A stretch of 64,000 bases of DNA from Lysobacter sp. 5GHs7-4 (GTDB lineage: Bacteria; Pseudomonadota; Gammaproteobacteria; Xanthomonadales; Xanthomonadaceae), in the NCBI RefSeq assembly GCF_021284765.1, contig NZ_CP089924.1, positions 2,188,001 through 2,252,000 of the forward strand, read 5' to 3'. The notes under the pieces are model-generated. The model had not been told where the DNA came from, did not search any database, and was given only the letters and a program-made list of their open reading frames with translations. The position numbers were made by a program, and so were the translations under genes. Below, piece after piece: positions 36,870-44,706 of the stretch (positions within the stretch are counted from its first letter, which is position 1; each line of letters starts with the position of its first letter).

Positions 36870-38402
36870 GTGCCTAAGCCCTGTCTGCGTTTCCCGTTCG
36901 CGTTCGTAGTGTTGGCTCTTGGATGGGGTGGTCAGGCCTCTGCCTTAACGCCGCCGTCCGAGGCACCGCCCGCGCCAGGCGTCAATCCGGCCTTGAGCGC
37001 GCCGTTCCGCGATGCGCTGGATACGGCGATGCGAGTACCCGGTGCGGCCCCAGCGATGGCGGCGGTCATCGTGCAGGGCGATGCCGCGCCCTGGATCGAG
37101 GTGCGTGGGCAACCGCGTTCGGACCGCGCCGGCAAGGCCGATGCGGACACGCGGTTCTATATCGCCTCGCAAACCAAATCCTTCATGGGGCTGCTGGCTG
37201 CGGTGCTCGATGCGCGCGGCGAATTCCCGTTAGACACGTCCCTAGCCGACGTGTGGCCGGCGCTGCGATTGCCGGCGCCCGCAGACCCGCGCCGCATCAC
37301 CATGGCCGACCTGTTGTCGCATCAGGAAGGCCTGACCACCGACACGCTCAACGTGCTCACCGCGCACGTACGCGACGTGCCTGCTGCTGAGTATCCGGTT
37401 TTGCTGACCACGCAGGTCAAGCCAAGAGCGTCGGGCTTCCGCTACGCCAACATCGGCGATCTGATCTACGGCGCGGCACTGGAAGCTAGGACGGGGCGTC
37501 ACTGGCGGCAGTGGCTGGATGCGGAGGTGCTGCGGCCGCTCGCGCTGGACGGCGTGTCGTCGCGTACCTCGACCGTCCCCGACGCGAAGCTGAGCTGGAA
37601 CCACCAATGGGACGGGCGGCAATGGCGAGCGTTGCGGCCCAAGCCCGATGCATTGATGCATGCTGCGGGCGGCCTGATCGCGTCGCCGAACGCGATGGCG
37701 CGCTGGATGCAGGCGAATCTCGGCATCGGTCAGGCGCGCAATGCCTTGCCTGCGGCGGCCTGGCTGCGTTCGCAGCAACCGATCGCGCAGTCGAAACTGG
37801 CCGACGGCGAGATCGACTGCAACGGTTACAGCCTGGGCTGGTACAGCTGCAGCTATCGCGGTCAGCAGGCGCTGATGCACCCGGGTTCGTACGACGGCGC
37901 GGTGTCGGTGACGGTGCTGGTGCCGTCGGCGCGCGCGGGGCTGTCGCTGATGGTCAGTAGCGACAGTGCGATGGAAGGGCTGCAGTTGGAGCTGATGAAG
38001 GCCTTCATCGGACTGGCGACCGGGCAGCCGGGGGAGACCGAACGCTTAGGCAAAGCGTTGGCGGCGTACCCAGCGAACGTCGCGGCCAAGGCCGACAAGC
38101 GCCGCGCCGCCATCGAACGGGATCGCGCCGACGCGAAGTGGGGCGGTTGGGGCTGGCGGCCGGATGCGGCGGCGATGCGCGCGTGCAGCGGACGGTTCGC
38201 CAATCCGCTGTATGGCGAGCTGCGAGTGAAGCAGGAAGGGATTGGGCTGGTCGCCCAGGTCGGCGCGCTGCGGCTGTCCCTGGAGCCGGCCCAGCCGGGC
38301 CTGTTCGCCGCCTCGACGGCCTCGCTGGACCCCCCGGAGCCCCTGCGCTGCGATGCCGAAACGGGACGGATGACCTGGCGCGATCAGGTGTTTAGCCGCT
38401 GA
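36870..38402 (+). CDS. Secreted serine hydrolase of the beta-lactamase/class C family
   Basis: The 510-residue protein starts at GTG 36870 with a signal peptide (RFPFAFVVLALGWGGQASA). The penicillin-binding fold motifs are visible: SQTK (SxxK, catalytic Ser) near residue 95, YAN (YxN) near 190, and an HPG segment (MHPGSYDGAV) near 335 as the third motif. Such secreted members act as esterases, D-aminopeptidases or peptidases; beta-lactamase activity is not implied. The C-terminal 110 residues form an extra domain. The ribosome site is weak, so the start is less certain than the product. Confidence 0.82.
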   Translation: MPKPCLRFPFAFVVLALGWGGQASALTPPSEAPPAPGVNPALSAPFRDALDTAMRVPGAAPAMAAVIVQGDAAPWIEVRGQPRSDRAGKADADTRFYIASQTKSFMGLLAAVLDARGEFPLDTSLADVWPALRLPAPADPRRITMADLLSHQEGLTTDTLNVLTAHVRDVPAAEYPVLLTTQVKPRASGFRYANIGDLIYGAALEARTGRHWRQWLDAEVLRPLALDGVSSRTSTVPDAKLSWNHQWDGRQWRALRPKPDALMHAAGGLIASPNAMARWMQANLGIGQARNALPAAAWLRSQQPIAQSKLADGEIDCNGYSLGWYSCSYRGQQALMHPGSYDGAVSVTVLVPSARAGLSLMVSSDSAMEGLQLELMKAFIGLATGQPGETERLGKALAAYPANVAAKADKRRAAIERDRADAKWGGWGWRPDAAAMRACSGRFANPLYGELRVKQEGIGLVAQVGALRLSLEPAQPGLFAASTASLDPPEPLRCDAETGRMTWRDQVFSR

Positions 38403-38474
38403 TCCGCCGGTGGCGGGGTGACGGCGGCGGCGTTTCCCGGGGACAATGGGCCACCGCTCCATTCCCCCGCTTCC

Positions 38475-39386
38475 ATGCTGACGCTGCGAATCATCCTGCT
38501 GTCGCTGCTGATCGCTAGCAGCACCGTGCTGCACGTGATGCCGCTGTTCGCGGTGGCGCTGATCAAGGCGCTGCTGCCGTCCAAGCGCCTGCGGCTGGCC
38601 TGCAACACGCTGCTGACCGGCATCGCCGAGAGCTGGATCGCGGTGAACAGCCGGCTGTGGGACCGCTACACGCGCACGCCGGTGACGGTTCGCGAAGAGG
38701 CTACGTTGGTGAGGGACGGCCATTACCTGGTACTGGCCAACCACCAGAGCTGGGTGGACATCGTGGTGTTGCAGAAGGTGTTCAACCGGCGCATTCCCTT
38801 TATGCGCTTCTTCCTCAAGAGCCAGTTGTTCTGGGTGCCGCTGCTGGGCCTGGCGTGGTGGGCGCTGGATTTTCCGTTCATGAGCCGCCACACGCCCAAG
38901 CAGATCGCCAAGCGTCCGGAGCTGGCCGGCCGCGACATCGAGGCCACGCGTCGCGCCTGCGAGAAGTTCCGCGAGATTCCGGTGTCGATCATGAATTTCG
39001 TCGAGGGCACGCGTTTTACCGCGGCCAAGCACGCCAAGCAGGGCGAGCCCTACCGTCACCTGCTCAAGCCCAAATCCGGCGGCGTGGCCTTCGTGCTGGA
39101 TGCGATGGGCGAGGGCCTGGATGCGATCCTGGACGTGACCATCGCCTACCCGGGCGGATCGCCCACGCTGCTGGACCTGCTGGCCGACCGCATCCCCGAG
39201 GTGCGCGTGCGGGTGCGGCAGCGCGAAATTCCCGAGCACATCCTGCGCGGCGACTACCAGAACGACCGCGCATTCCGCGCCCAGTTCCAGCAGTGGATGA
39301 ACGGACTGTGGCAGGAGAAGGACGCGGACATGGCGGCGTTGCTGGCGGGCGGCAAGGACGACCGCGCCACGCAAGCCAGCACCTGA
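38475..39386 (+). CDS. 1-acyl-glycerol-3-phosphate acyltransferase-like membrane protein
   Basis: The 303-residue protein has an N-terminal membrane helix (IILLSLLIASSTVLHVMPLFAV) followed by a PlsC-type domain. NHQSWVD is the catalytic HxxxxD motif, and FVEGTRF is the acyl-acceptor-binding motif. It belongs to the YihG-like group that acylates lysophospholipids at the inner membrane. The ATG at 38475 begins MLTLRIILLS; the 19 extra residues of the longer frame are not membrane-like. It overlaps nothing and is probably transcribed alone. Confidence 0.88.
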   Translation: MLTLRIILLSLLIASSTVLHVMPLFAVALIKALLPSKRLRLACNTLLTGIAESWIAVNSRLWDRYTRTPVTVREEATLVRDGHYLVLANHQSWVDIVVLQKVFNRRIPFMRFFLKSQLFWVPLLGLAWWALDFPFMSRHTPKQIAKRPELAGRDIEATRRACEKFREIPVSIMNFVEGTRFTAAKHAKQGEPYRHLLKPKSGGVAFVLDAMGEGLDAILDVTIAYPGGSPTLLDLLADRIPEVRVRVRQREIPEHILRGDYQNDRAFRAQFQQWMNGLWQEKDADMAALLAGGKDDRATQAST

Positions 39387-39392
39387 CGGGGT

Positions 39393-40064
39393 TCATTCCG
39401 ACGCAGGCCGGCGCAGGGCCCAAACACCCAGCAAGCCGTACCAGACGCCGTGCGCGACGACCACCGCGGTCATCCCGGTCACGTCCAGCGACAGCAGGCG
39501 GCCTGCGTACGCGATCAAGCACAGGGCGCCGGCAACGATGCCATAGACGCCGCACGCGTGAGCGTAGCGATCAGGGCCGCGGACCAGCGCCACCGACCAC
39601 AGCACGATCGCCAGCGACAGGAACACCGTGCCGAAGCCGGCCAGCGCCTGATTGGCGGAGTAGGCCAACAGCACCGGCGGCAGCATCTCCTTTGCGGAGG
39701 CGGCCAGCGACAGCATGCGGCCGACGTAGGCGCCGGTGATGAAGCCGCTGATCAGCGCCGCGCCCAGCATGGCGCTCGCGCCCAGGGCGTACAAGCGCAT
39801 GGCCAGCCAGACCCAACCGCTCGACGGCCAGCGACGGGCGAGATACGCCAGCGAGCACCACAGGGCGACGATGAGCGCGATCATCGCCATGTGCACGTGC
39901 AGGCTGAGCGGCGACATTTCGGCCAGGTGCTGCAGTCGCGCCTGCGTGTCCGCGCCGTATGCGCTGGGATGGAACGCCATCGCCACCGCGCTGGACGCGC
40001 CTGCGCCGATGAGGACGAGGGCGGGCAGGGTGTCGCGTGGGCGTGGGTGCGTGGCGGCGTTCAT
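39393..40064 (-). CDS. Integral membrane protein, probable target of the divergent TetR
   Basis: The 223-residue protein consists of about seven hydrophobic segments (ALVLIGAGASSAVAMAF, LSLHVHMAMIALIVALWCSLAYLA, LYALGASAMLGAALISGFITGAYVG, VFLSLAIVLWSVALV, and others). No catalytic motif is visible and I do not recognise the family. It is divergent from a TetR regulator gene with about 100 bases between, the usual layout for a regulator and its target, so it is probably induced by the ligand of that regulator. Confidence 0.75.
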   Translation of the reverse strand: MNAATHPRPRDTLPALVLIGAGASSAVAMAFHPSAYGADTQARLQHLAEMSPLSLHVHMAMIALIVALWCSLAYLARRWPSSGWVWLAMRLYALGASAMLGAALISGFITGAYVGRMLSLAASAKEMLPPVLLAYSANQALAGFGTVFLSLAIVLWSVALVRGPDRYAHACGVYGIVAGALCLIAYAGRLLSLDVTGMTAVVVAHGVWYGLLGVWALRRPASE

Positions 40065-40117
40065 CGGCGGCTCCAGGGCGTGTGCCCGCAGGCTAGCCAG
40101 TACCCGCACGGAGTTTC

Positions 40118-40141
40118 CGGACAATCGATGGCCACTGTCCG
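40118..40141. promoter_or_regulatory. Possible TetR operator
   Basis: CGGACA and TGTCCG (12-base spacer) form an inverted repeat in the 100-base gap between the divergent membrane-protein and TetR genes. The length fits a TetR site, but the arms are short, so this is a weak call. Confidence 0.3.
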
Positions 40142-40166
40142 CCGCGCTTCGTGGGACTATCCGGCC

Positions 40167-40754
40167 ATGACCCGCACCGATCCCAACGAAGACCCGCGCA
40201 GGCGTCGCACCCGCCAGGATCTGCTGGCGGCGTTCTTCTCGCTGGTGTTGAGCCGGCGCTACCACGAGATCCGCGTGGCCGATGTGCTGTCGCGCTCGGG
40301 CGTGGGCCGGTCGACCTTTTACGAGCACTTCAGCAACAAGGACGCCTTGCTCTCGGCCAGCCTGGAAGGGCCGTTCCAGATCCTGGCCAACCTGGTCCGG
40401 CCCGACGCGGATGCCAACCGGGTGCAAGGGATCCTCGAACACTTTTGGGACAATCGCGCGCTGGCCCGCAGTCTGTTCCAGGGCGCCGCGCTGCGCATCG
40501 TCCGGCGCACGCTGGTGGGCCACGTCGAGGCCGCGCTGGATCGCGACCAGCGCAGCCGCCTGCGGATTCCGCTGCGACTGGCGGCGCATTCGCTGGCCGA
40601 CGGCATGTTCTCGCCGATCGTTGCCTGGCTGTCGGGCGAAGCGAAGTGCACGGCGCAGGAACTCGCGGTGGCGCTGCAATTGGCCACGGCCGCGTCGGTA
40701 CGCGCCTTGCAGACCGGCCAGCCGTCCATTCCTCTCCACGGTGACACGCCATGA
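40167..40754 (+). CDS. TetR/AcrR family transcriptional regulator
   Basis: The 195-residue protein has an N-terminal TetR helix-turn-helix (TRQDLLAAFFSLVLSRRYHEIRVADVLSRSGVGRSTFYEHFSNKDALL, residues about 15-60, given here without gaps only to show register of the HTH). The C-terminal part is the helical ligand-binding and dimer domain. It is divergent from a membrane-protein gene and its stop overlaps the start of the following VOC gene (ATGA), so regulator and VOC protein are co-transcribed. Confidence 0.88.
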   Translation: MTRTDPNEDPRRRRTRQDLLAAFFSLVLSRRYHEIRVADVLSRSGVGRSTFYEHFSNKDALLSASLEGPFQILANLVRPDADANRVQGILEHFWDNRALARSLFQGAALRIVRRTLVGHVEAALDRDQRSRLRIPLRLAAHSLADGMFSPIVAWLSGEAKCTAQELAVALQLATAASVRALQTGQPSIPLHGDTP

Positions 40755-41113
40755 AGATGCAACGTTTGATCCCGATGCTGCCGGTGCGCAACATGCCGGC
40801 CAGTGTCGACTTCTACCGCAAGCTCGGCTTCGAAGTGGAAAACCGCAACGACGGCTGGCGCTGGGCCATGCTGGTCCTGGACGATTGCCGCGTGATGCTG
40901 GACGAATCGATCAACCAGCCGCCGGACGCGCCGCGCACTTCGGTGATCTACCTGTATCCGGACGACATCTTCGCCTACCACCGCGAGGTGCGGCGGCGGG
41001 GGCTGGAGGTGCCGTCGATCTCGCATCCGTTTTATGGGATGAGCGAGTTTCGTATCGAAGACCTCGATGGCAATCGGCTGTGGATCGGGCAGAAGACGGG
41101 CGATGTGGGGTGA
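40751..41113 (+). CDS. VOC-superfamily (glyoxalase/bleomycin-resistance-like) protein
   Basis: The 120-residue protein has the paired beta-alpha-beta modules of the VOC fold: LIPMLPVRNMPASVDFYRKLGF at the start and YGMSEFRIEDLDGNRLWIGQ at the end, which carries the typical DxDGN segment. Members bind metals and act in glyoxal detoxification, dioxygenation or drug sequestration. Substrate is unknown. Translational overlap with the TetR gene suggests a role in the same stress or drug response. Confidence 0.85.
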   Translation: MKMQRLIPMLPVRNMPASVDFYRKLGFEVENRNDGWRWAMLVLDDCRVMLDESINQPPDAPRTSVIYLYPDDIFAYHREVRRRGLEVPSISHPFYGMSEFRIEDLDGNRLWIGQKTGDVG

Positions 41114-41145
41114 GGGGCGTTTGCCGCAGCAGCATCGAGGACGCT

Positions 41146-41201
41146 GGCTTCTTTGCTCGTCATTCCCGCTTTCGAGGGAATGACGAGCAAAGGCAGAAGC
41201 C
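41146..41201. repeat. 16-bp perfect hairpin element between convergent genes
   Basis: TTTGCTCGTCATTCCC (41152-41167) and its exact reverse complement (41176-41191) flank an eight-base loop. GGCTTC and GAAGCC extend the symmetry outward. CGTCATTCC-type palindromes are common dispersed repeats in these genomes. Lying between the convergent VOC and PaiB-like genes, it could also end transcription in both directions. Confidence 0.8.
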
Positions 41202-41236
41202 ATGCAATCCAGCCGTACGCGGCCGGCTACGGTGAC

Positions 41237-41854
41237 TCAGGGCGAAGGCGACGCACGCTGCATCGCGTCCAATAGCGCCTGCTGCCGAGTGCGCTCCAGG
41301 CCCGCAAGTATTTCGGCCCAATCGCCGGGCCGCTCGTTCTGCCCCAGCTTGAACTTGGCGTAGGCGTCGACCACGCGGGCGCGGAAAGCGACCACGTGCG
41401 GGGCGAGCTTGGCGTAGCGCGCGCCCATGTCGGCGACCGACCAGGCCTGCGGCCGGCCTTGCTCCATGTGATCGACCAGACGGTTCAGAGCCAGCTCGGT
41501 GGCGGCGTCGCTGTCGTCGAATTCGACCTCGATGTCGAACTGCACGGTTTCGTAGTTCCAGGTCGGCGCCTGGGTGCGGTCGCTCAGCCACGACGGCGAG
41601 ATGTAGCCGTGCGCGCCAGTGAACACCGCCAGCGCGCGCGGCTGCGCGCGCAGCAGATCGGTATGCGGATGCACCCGCGGCATATGGCCCAGCAGCGTTA
41701 TCGCGCCGTCGCCATCGCGTTCCATCAACAAAGGCAACGGAGTCGCAATCGGAACCCCGGCATTGGCGCTGATCACCAGCGCGAACGGGTGGGCGGCGAC
41801 CATGCGATCGACGTCGGCTGGCGTGGCGGGCTTGTAGACGGGATGAGCGTTCAT
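41237..41854 (-). CDS. PaiB-like FMN-binding negative transcriptional regulator
   Basis: The 205-residue protein has the split-barrel FMN-binding pattern of the PaiB family: PFALVISANAGVPIATPLPLL, GHMPRVHPH, FTGAHGYISPSWL and TWNYETVQ are all present. PaiB proteins are described as negative regulators of protease or sporulation genes, but many members are probably flavin-dependent enzymes. The stop lies near a palindromic element shared with the convergent VOC gene. Confidence 0.85.
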   Translation of the reverse strand: MNAHPVYKPATPADVDRMVAAHPFALVISANAGVPIATPLPLLMERDGDGAITLLGHMPRVHPHTDLLRAQPRALAVFTGAHGYISPSWLSDRTQAPTWNYETVQFDIEVEFDDSDAATELALNRLVDHMEQGRPQAWSVADMGARYAKLAPHVVAFRARVVDAYAKFKLGQNERPGDWAEILAGLERTRQQALLDAMQRASPSP

Positions 41855-41963
41855 GCGCGATGGGCGTCGATGCGGTCAGGAATTCTCGCACGCGCTCCGC
41901 CGTAGCCTGCGAGGCGCTCAAGGCACTGGTGCCGCGAGGCCGGATGAGGCAGACGCGGGCCGG

Positions 41964-42320
41964 TTACTGCACGAACACCAGCAGCACCCCGCTCGGGTCC
42001 CAGACATGCAGGACGCGGGCGTCGTCCACCGGTTCGGGCGGCAGGTAGCGCGCCGGCGCGTAGCTCCCGCTGCTCACGACCTCGCGCGCGCGCAGGTGCC
42101 AGGCGTCGATGTCGGGCACGGCGATGACGATCATGCAGTTGTCGGCCCAATCCTTGACGTAATAGTCCTGCAGGCGGAAATGCTGGCCGTCCATTTCGAA
42201 ATCGACAGTGCCGCCCCAGCCTTCCGAGGCAGCGAATCCCATGGCCTGGTAGAAGCCCCGGGAGCGCTGAAAGTCCTGGGCAGGGATGTAGGGTTTGAGG
42301 GTGTGCAGGCTGAGCGGCAT
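41964..42320 (-). CDS. VOC-superfamily protein
   Basis: The 118-residue protein has the VOC motifs TLKPYIPAQDFQRSRGFYQAMGF and VLHVWDPSGVLLVFVQ. It is distinct from the VOC gene at 40751 and contains FEMDGQHFRLQDYYVKDW in the middle. The ATG at 42320 (MPLSLHTLKPYI) gives a normal family length; the longer frame to 42359 adds only a basic tail. Function is unknown beyond the superfamily. Confidence 0.8.
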   Translation of the reverse strand: MPLSLHTLKPYIPAQDFQRSRGFYQAMGFAASEGWGGTVDFEMDGQHFRLQDYYVKDWADNCMIVIAVPDIDAWHLRAREVVSSGSYAPARYLPPEPVDDARVLHVWDPSGVLLVFVQ

Positions 42321-42491
42321 GGCGCGACGTGCTCGCTGACGGGAAGGGCGAACCGGCAATGTACCCGATGCCCTCGCTGGCCGGTTTTAACGCGCGTGTC
42401 GCAGTTTTACGGGGCGCTTACCGGTATTTCACAGTCGTCTGCGGACGCGGTGGTCGAATGCGGACGTTGCAATTAGAAACGGGAGACCGAC

Positions 42492-42743
42492 ATGAAGCAG
42501 GTTTCGATGGCGTTGGTTCTGGCGGTGCTGTTGCCGCTGTCCGGCGCGGCGACGGCGGCAGTGGTGACCGTCAGCGGGCAGGGCCAAAGCTACGACCCGG
42601 GCATCGCGCTGGCGGATGCACGCGCCGATGCGGCGGCCGAATGCACCGCGCAAGGCGGTACGCCACTGGAGGAAATCTACAACCATGTGACGCGCGCCAA
42701 TCTGTGGCTGGCGAGTTCGATCTGGCGCTGCGAAGTGCCTTAA
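42492..42743 (+). CDS. Small secreted protein
   Basis: The 83-residue protein has a signal peptide (KQVSMALVLAVLLPLSGAATA) and a mature part of about 60 residues. That part has a conserved-looking GQGQSYDPGIALADARADAA stretch and two Cys (AAECTAQGG and IWRCEVP) that could form a disulfide. It is probably periplasmic. GGGAGA precedes the ATG. I do not recognise the family. Confidence 0.68.
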   Translation: MKQVSMALVLAVLLPLSGAATAAVVTVSGQGQSYDPGIALADARADAAAECTAQGGTPLEEIYNHVTRANLWLASSIWRCEVP

Positions 42744-42902
42744 CGCCTCGACACCGCCGAAGCGCAAGATGAATCGGCGGCAGGCGCGCAACGTTGAGCG
42801 GAGGTGAAGGTCGGCGCACGCGGATTAGACCCGGCGTTAACCGTCCTGCCTTCAGCGTGCGATAACGCCGACCCCCACTTGCCGGCGCATGAGGCGAAGG
42901 AC

Positions 42903-43097
42903 ATGGCAGACCGCAACCGGGACCACGAACGCGACGGCGACAACCCGCCGAAAGGACAGGGCCATCAAACGCTGCCCGGCGAGAATCCGTCGGACCAGGA
43001 TGCGCATGCACGGCGCAAGCACGTGCAGAACGCCGACTTGCCCGAAGGCGAAGGGCACCAGACCTTGCCGGGCGAGGATCCGCCGTCGCGGAAGTAG
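42903..43097 (+). CDS. Small Asp/Pro/His-rich protein with internal repeat
   Basis: The 64-residue hydrophilic protein contains a near-duplicate motif, KGQGHQTLPGENPS and EGEGHQTLPGEDPPS, separated by about 25 residues. It has no signal peptide and would be largely unstructured. The ATG at 42903 follows GAAGGA. It resembles small stress-related or intrinsically disordered proteins, but I cannot name a family. Confidence 0.55.
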   Translation: MADRNRDHERDGDNPPKGQGHQTLPGENPSDQDAHARRKHVQNADLPEGEGHQTLPGEDPPSRK

Positions 43098-43178
43098 GGT
43101 TGTTGGCCAGGTGCGGTTTGGAAGCTACGCATCGGATTTTTGCATCCGACGCCTTAGTTGGAGCGTCGAACGCTTACT

Positions 43179-43285
43179 CGTCATTCCGGCGAAAGCCGGA
43201 ACCCATTTTGCTCGGCTTCTTTGGCGAATCGATGCGCTGCGAGCGAAGCAGATCAAAGTGGGTTCCGGCTTTCGCCGGAATGACG
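43179..43285. repeat. 27-bp perfect inverted repeat element
   Basis: Positions 43179-43205 and 43259-43285 are exact reverse complements (CGTCATTCCGGCGAAAGCCG at the outer left edge), with a 53-base spacer. This is a dispersed palindromic element related to the CGTCATTCC element at 41146. It lies between a small gene and the convergent membrane-protein gene. Confidence 0.85.
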
Positions 43286-43323
43286 GTGTTGTGTGGCTGG
43301 GCGCTATGCAGTCGGACCGCAGC

Positions 43324-43788
43324 TCACGACGCGCCAGCCGACGCCGTCCGCGGCTTGCTTGCGCCACGCGTCCAGCCGAAGTAGGTCCGCCACGCATACC
43401 CCCAAGGCACCACCGCCGCCAGCAACGGCAGCGCCAGGAACGAAGCGGCGACCTCGCCGGTGGGCGTGCCCCACAGCGCGTCGGCGCGCCACAGCGGGTA
43501 GGCGATGCAGGCCAGCCAGACGGTTTTGTAGCCCAAGGTGAAGAACATCAGCGGCAGCCAGCGCAGCGGGCGGAACAGGCCGAACAGCGCCAACGCGGGG
43601 TAGGTGGCCCATACCGCGAACGCGACCGCGCGCACCGGATCCCACGGGCCGGCGTGGGTGAGCAAGGCGGTCCACGCGGTGGGCGTGACGAACACCAGCA
43701 TCAGCAGGAAGAACAGGCGCAGGCCCCAGATCTGGATCGGGCGCACGCCTTCGTGGTGGGGATCGGGTGCGAACAGTCGTGCAAGCAT
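43324..43788 (-). CDS. Small integral membrane protein
   Basis: The 154-residue protein has about four membrane helices (LRLFFLLMLVFVTPTAWTALL, AVAFAVWATYPALALFGLF, PLMFFTLGYKTVWLACIAY, FLALPLLAAVVPWGYAW). I do not recognise it by motif. It follows the XRE and DUF2975 genes on the same strand with only a few bases between, so the three form one operon. Confidence 0.75.
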   Translation of the reverse strand: MLARLFAPDPHHEGVRPIQIWGLRLFFLLMLVFVTPTAWTALLTHAGPWDPVRAVAFAVWATYPALALFGLFRPLRWLPLMFFTLGYKTVWLACIAYPLWRADALWGTPTGEVAASFLALPLLAAVVPWGYAWRTYFGWTRGASKPRTASAGAS

Positions 43789-43792
43789 GGTC

Positions 43793-44014
43793 TTAGTCCT
43801 CGGTGGCGATGCTGGGGTCGAACGCGAGCAAGTCGCCGGGCTGGCAGTCCAGCGCCGCGCAGATCGCTTCCAGCGTGGAGAAGCGGATCGCCTTGGCCTT
43901 GCCGGTCTTGAGGATCGACAGATTGGCCAGGGTGATGTCGACGCGCGCGGCCAGCTCGGTCAGCGTCATGCGGCGCGCGTGCAGTAGTTCGTCCAGGCGG
44001 ATGACGATCGCCAT
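43793..44014 (-). CDS. Cro/CI-type helix-turn-helix regulator
   Basis: The 73-residue protein (MAIVIRLDELLHARRMTLTELAARV...) is a compact XRE domain with TLTELAARVDITLANLSILKTGK as the recognition region and FSTLEAICAALDCQPGDLLAF. This YozG-like type is very often paired with a DUF2975 membrane protein, as here, where the two genes abut. It probably autoregulates the operon, perhaps in response to a membrane signal. The ATG at 44014 replaces a longer frame start at 44080. Confidence 0.87.
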   Translation of the reverse strand: MAIVIRLDELLHARRMTLTELAARVDITLANLSILKTGKAKAIRFSTLEAICAALDCQPGDLLAFDPSIATED

Positions 44015-44015
44015 G

Positions 44016-44528
44016 TCACACCGTTCCTTCGAGGTCGGCGCGCATGCGCGCGCCGTGGGCGAACACGCCCGACAGCACAAACAGCAGCAGCACCGCCAGC
44101 CAAGGCGTGAACGAGAAGCCGTCGATGCGGCCGGGCTCCCACACTGCCGCGGCGATCAGGGCGACGATCACGCGCAGCACTTCCAGCGCGACCACGCTCC
44201 AGGCGATCAGGGTGAGGCGGCGCACGTTGTCCAGGACGAAGGGATCGCCGCCGCGCACGCTGTCGACGATGGCCAGCAGCCGGCGCAGCACCGTGTGCAC
44301 GATCGCCGCGCCGGCGATGCCGACGATGACGATCGCGCGCAGGCCCCAGGGCGCCTGCGGGTACTTGGCCAGCAGGTCGAAACCCAGCGCGCGTTCCGGC
44401 CAGCCGTTCATGAAGACGCTGAAGCACAGCAGGGCGATCAGGCTCAGGCCGTACAGCAGGTTGAGCAGGGTCAGGCCCTGGATCACCGGGCGGGCGGCGG
44501 CGAGGGCGCGGCTGGCTGTGCGGTTCAT
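44016..44528 (-). CDS. DUF2975 membrane protein
   Basis: The 170-residue protein has four membrane helices, and the segment GGDPFVLDNVRRLTLIAWSVVALE is characteristic of DUF2975. Members are almost always encoded next to a small XRE regulator and may transmit a membrane signal to it. It is the first gene of the three-gene operon, reading leftward. Confidence 0.86.
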   Translation of the reverse strand: MNRTASRALAAARPVIQGLTLLNLLYGLSLIALLCFSVFMNGWPERALGFDLLAKYPQAPWGLRAIVIVGIAGAAIVHTVLRRLLAIVDSVRGGDPFVLDNVRRLTLIAWSVVALEVLRVIVALIAAAVWEPGRIDGFSFTPWLAVLLLFVLSGVFAHGARMRADLEGTV

Positions 44529-44546
44529 GGCGGCAATCCCAGTGAT

Positions 44547-44583
44547 TTATCGTGAATCGATAATAACCGTATCGTTTAACGAT
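44547..44583. promoter_or_regulatory. Candidate operators upstream of the DUF2975-XRE operon
   Basis: Two AT-rich palindromes lie in the 100 or so bases before the operon: TTATCG/CGATAA (44547-44563, five-base spacer) and ATCGTTTAACGAT (44571-44583). They stand out in the high-GC surroundings and fit sites for the small XRE repressor. Inferred. Confidence 0.45.
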
Positions 44584-44639
44584 GAAATAGGCCATTAGAC
44601 ATGGATAACAACGCTTGACCCGCGTCGCGCCAAAAAAGA

Positions 44640-44655
44640 GAATGATCGTTCATTC
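44640..44655. promoter_or_regulatory. Candidate TetR operator of the RND efflux operon
   Basis: GAATGATCGTTCATTC forms GAATGA/TCATTC arms around four bases, a common TetR/AcrR-type site. A TTGACC at 44615-44620 lies 17 bases before a GAGAAT that would be covered by the palindrome, so binding could block the promoter. The operon's own TetR gene is at 50545-51165. Confidence 0.5.
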
Positions 44656-44706
44656 TTTGCAGCGCCCGCGGTCCGGCCGACCGCAACCACGACCTGAGGC
44701 TCCCCC

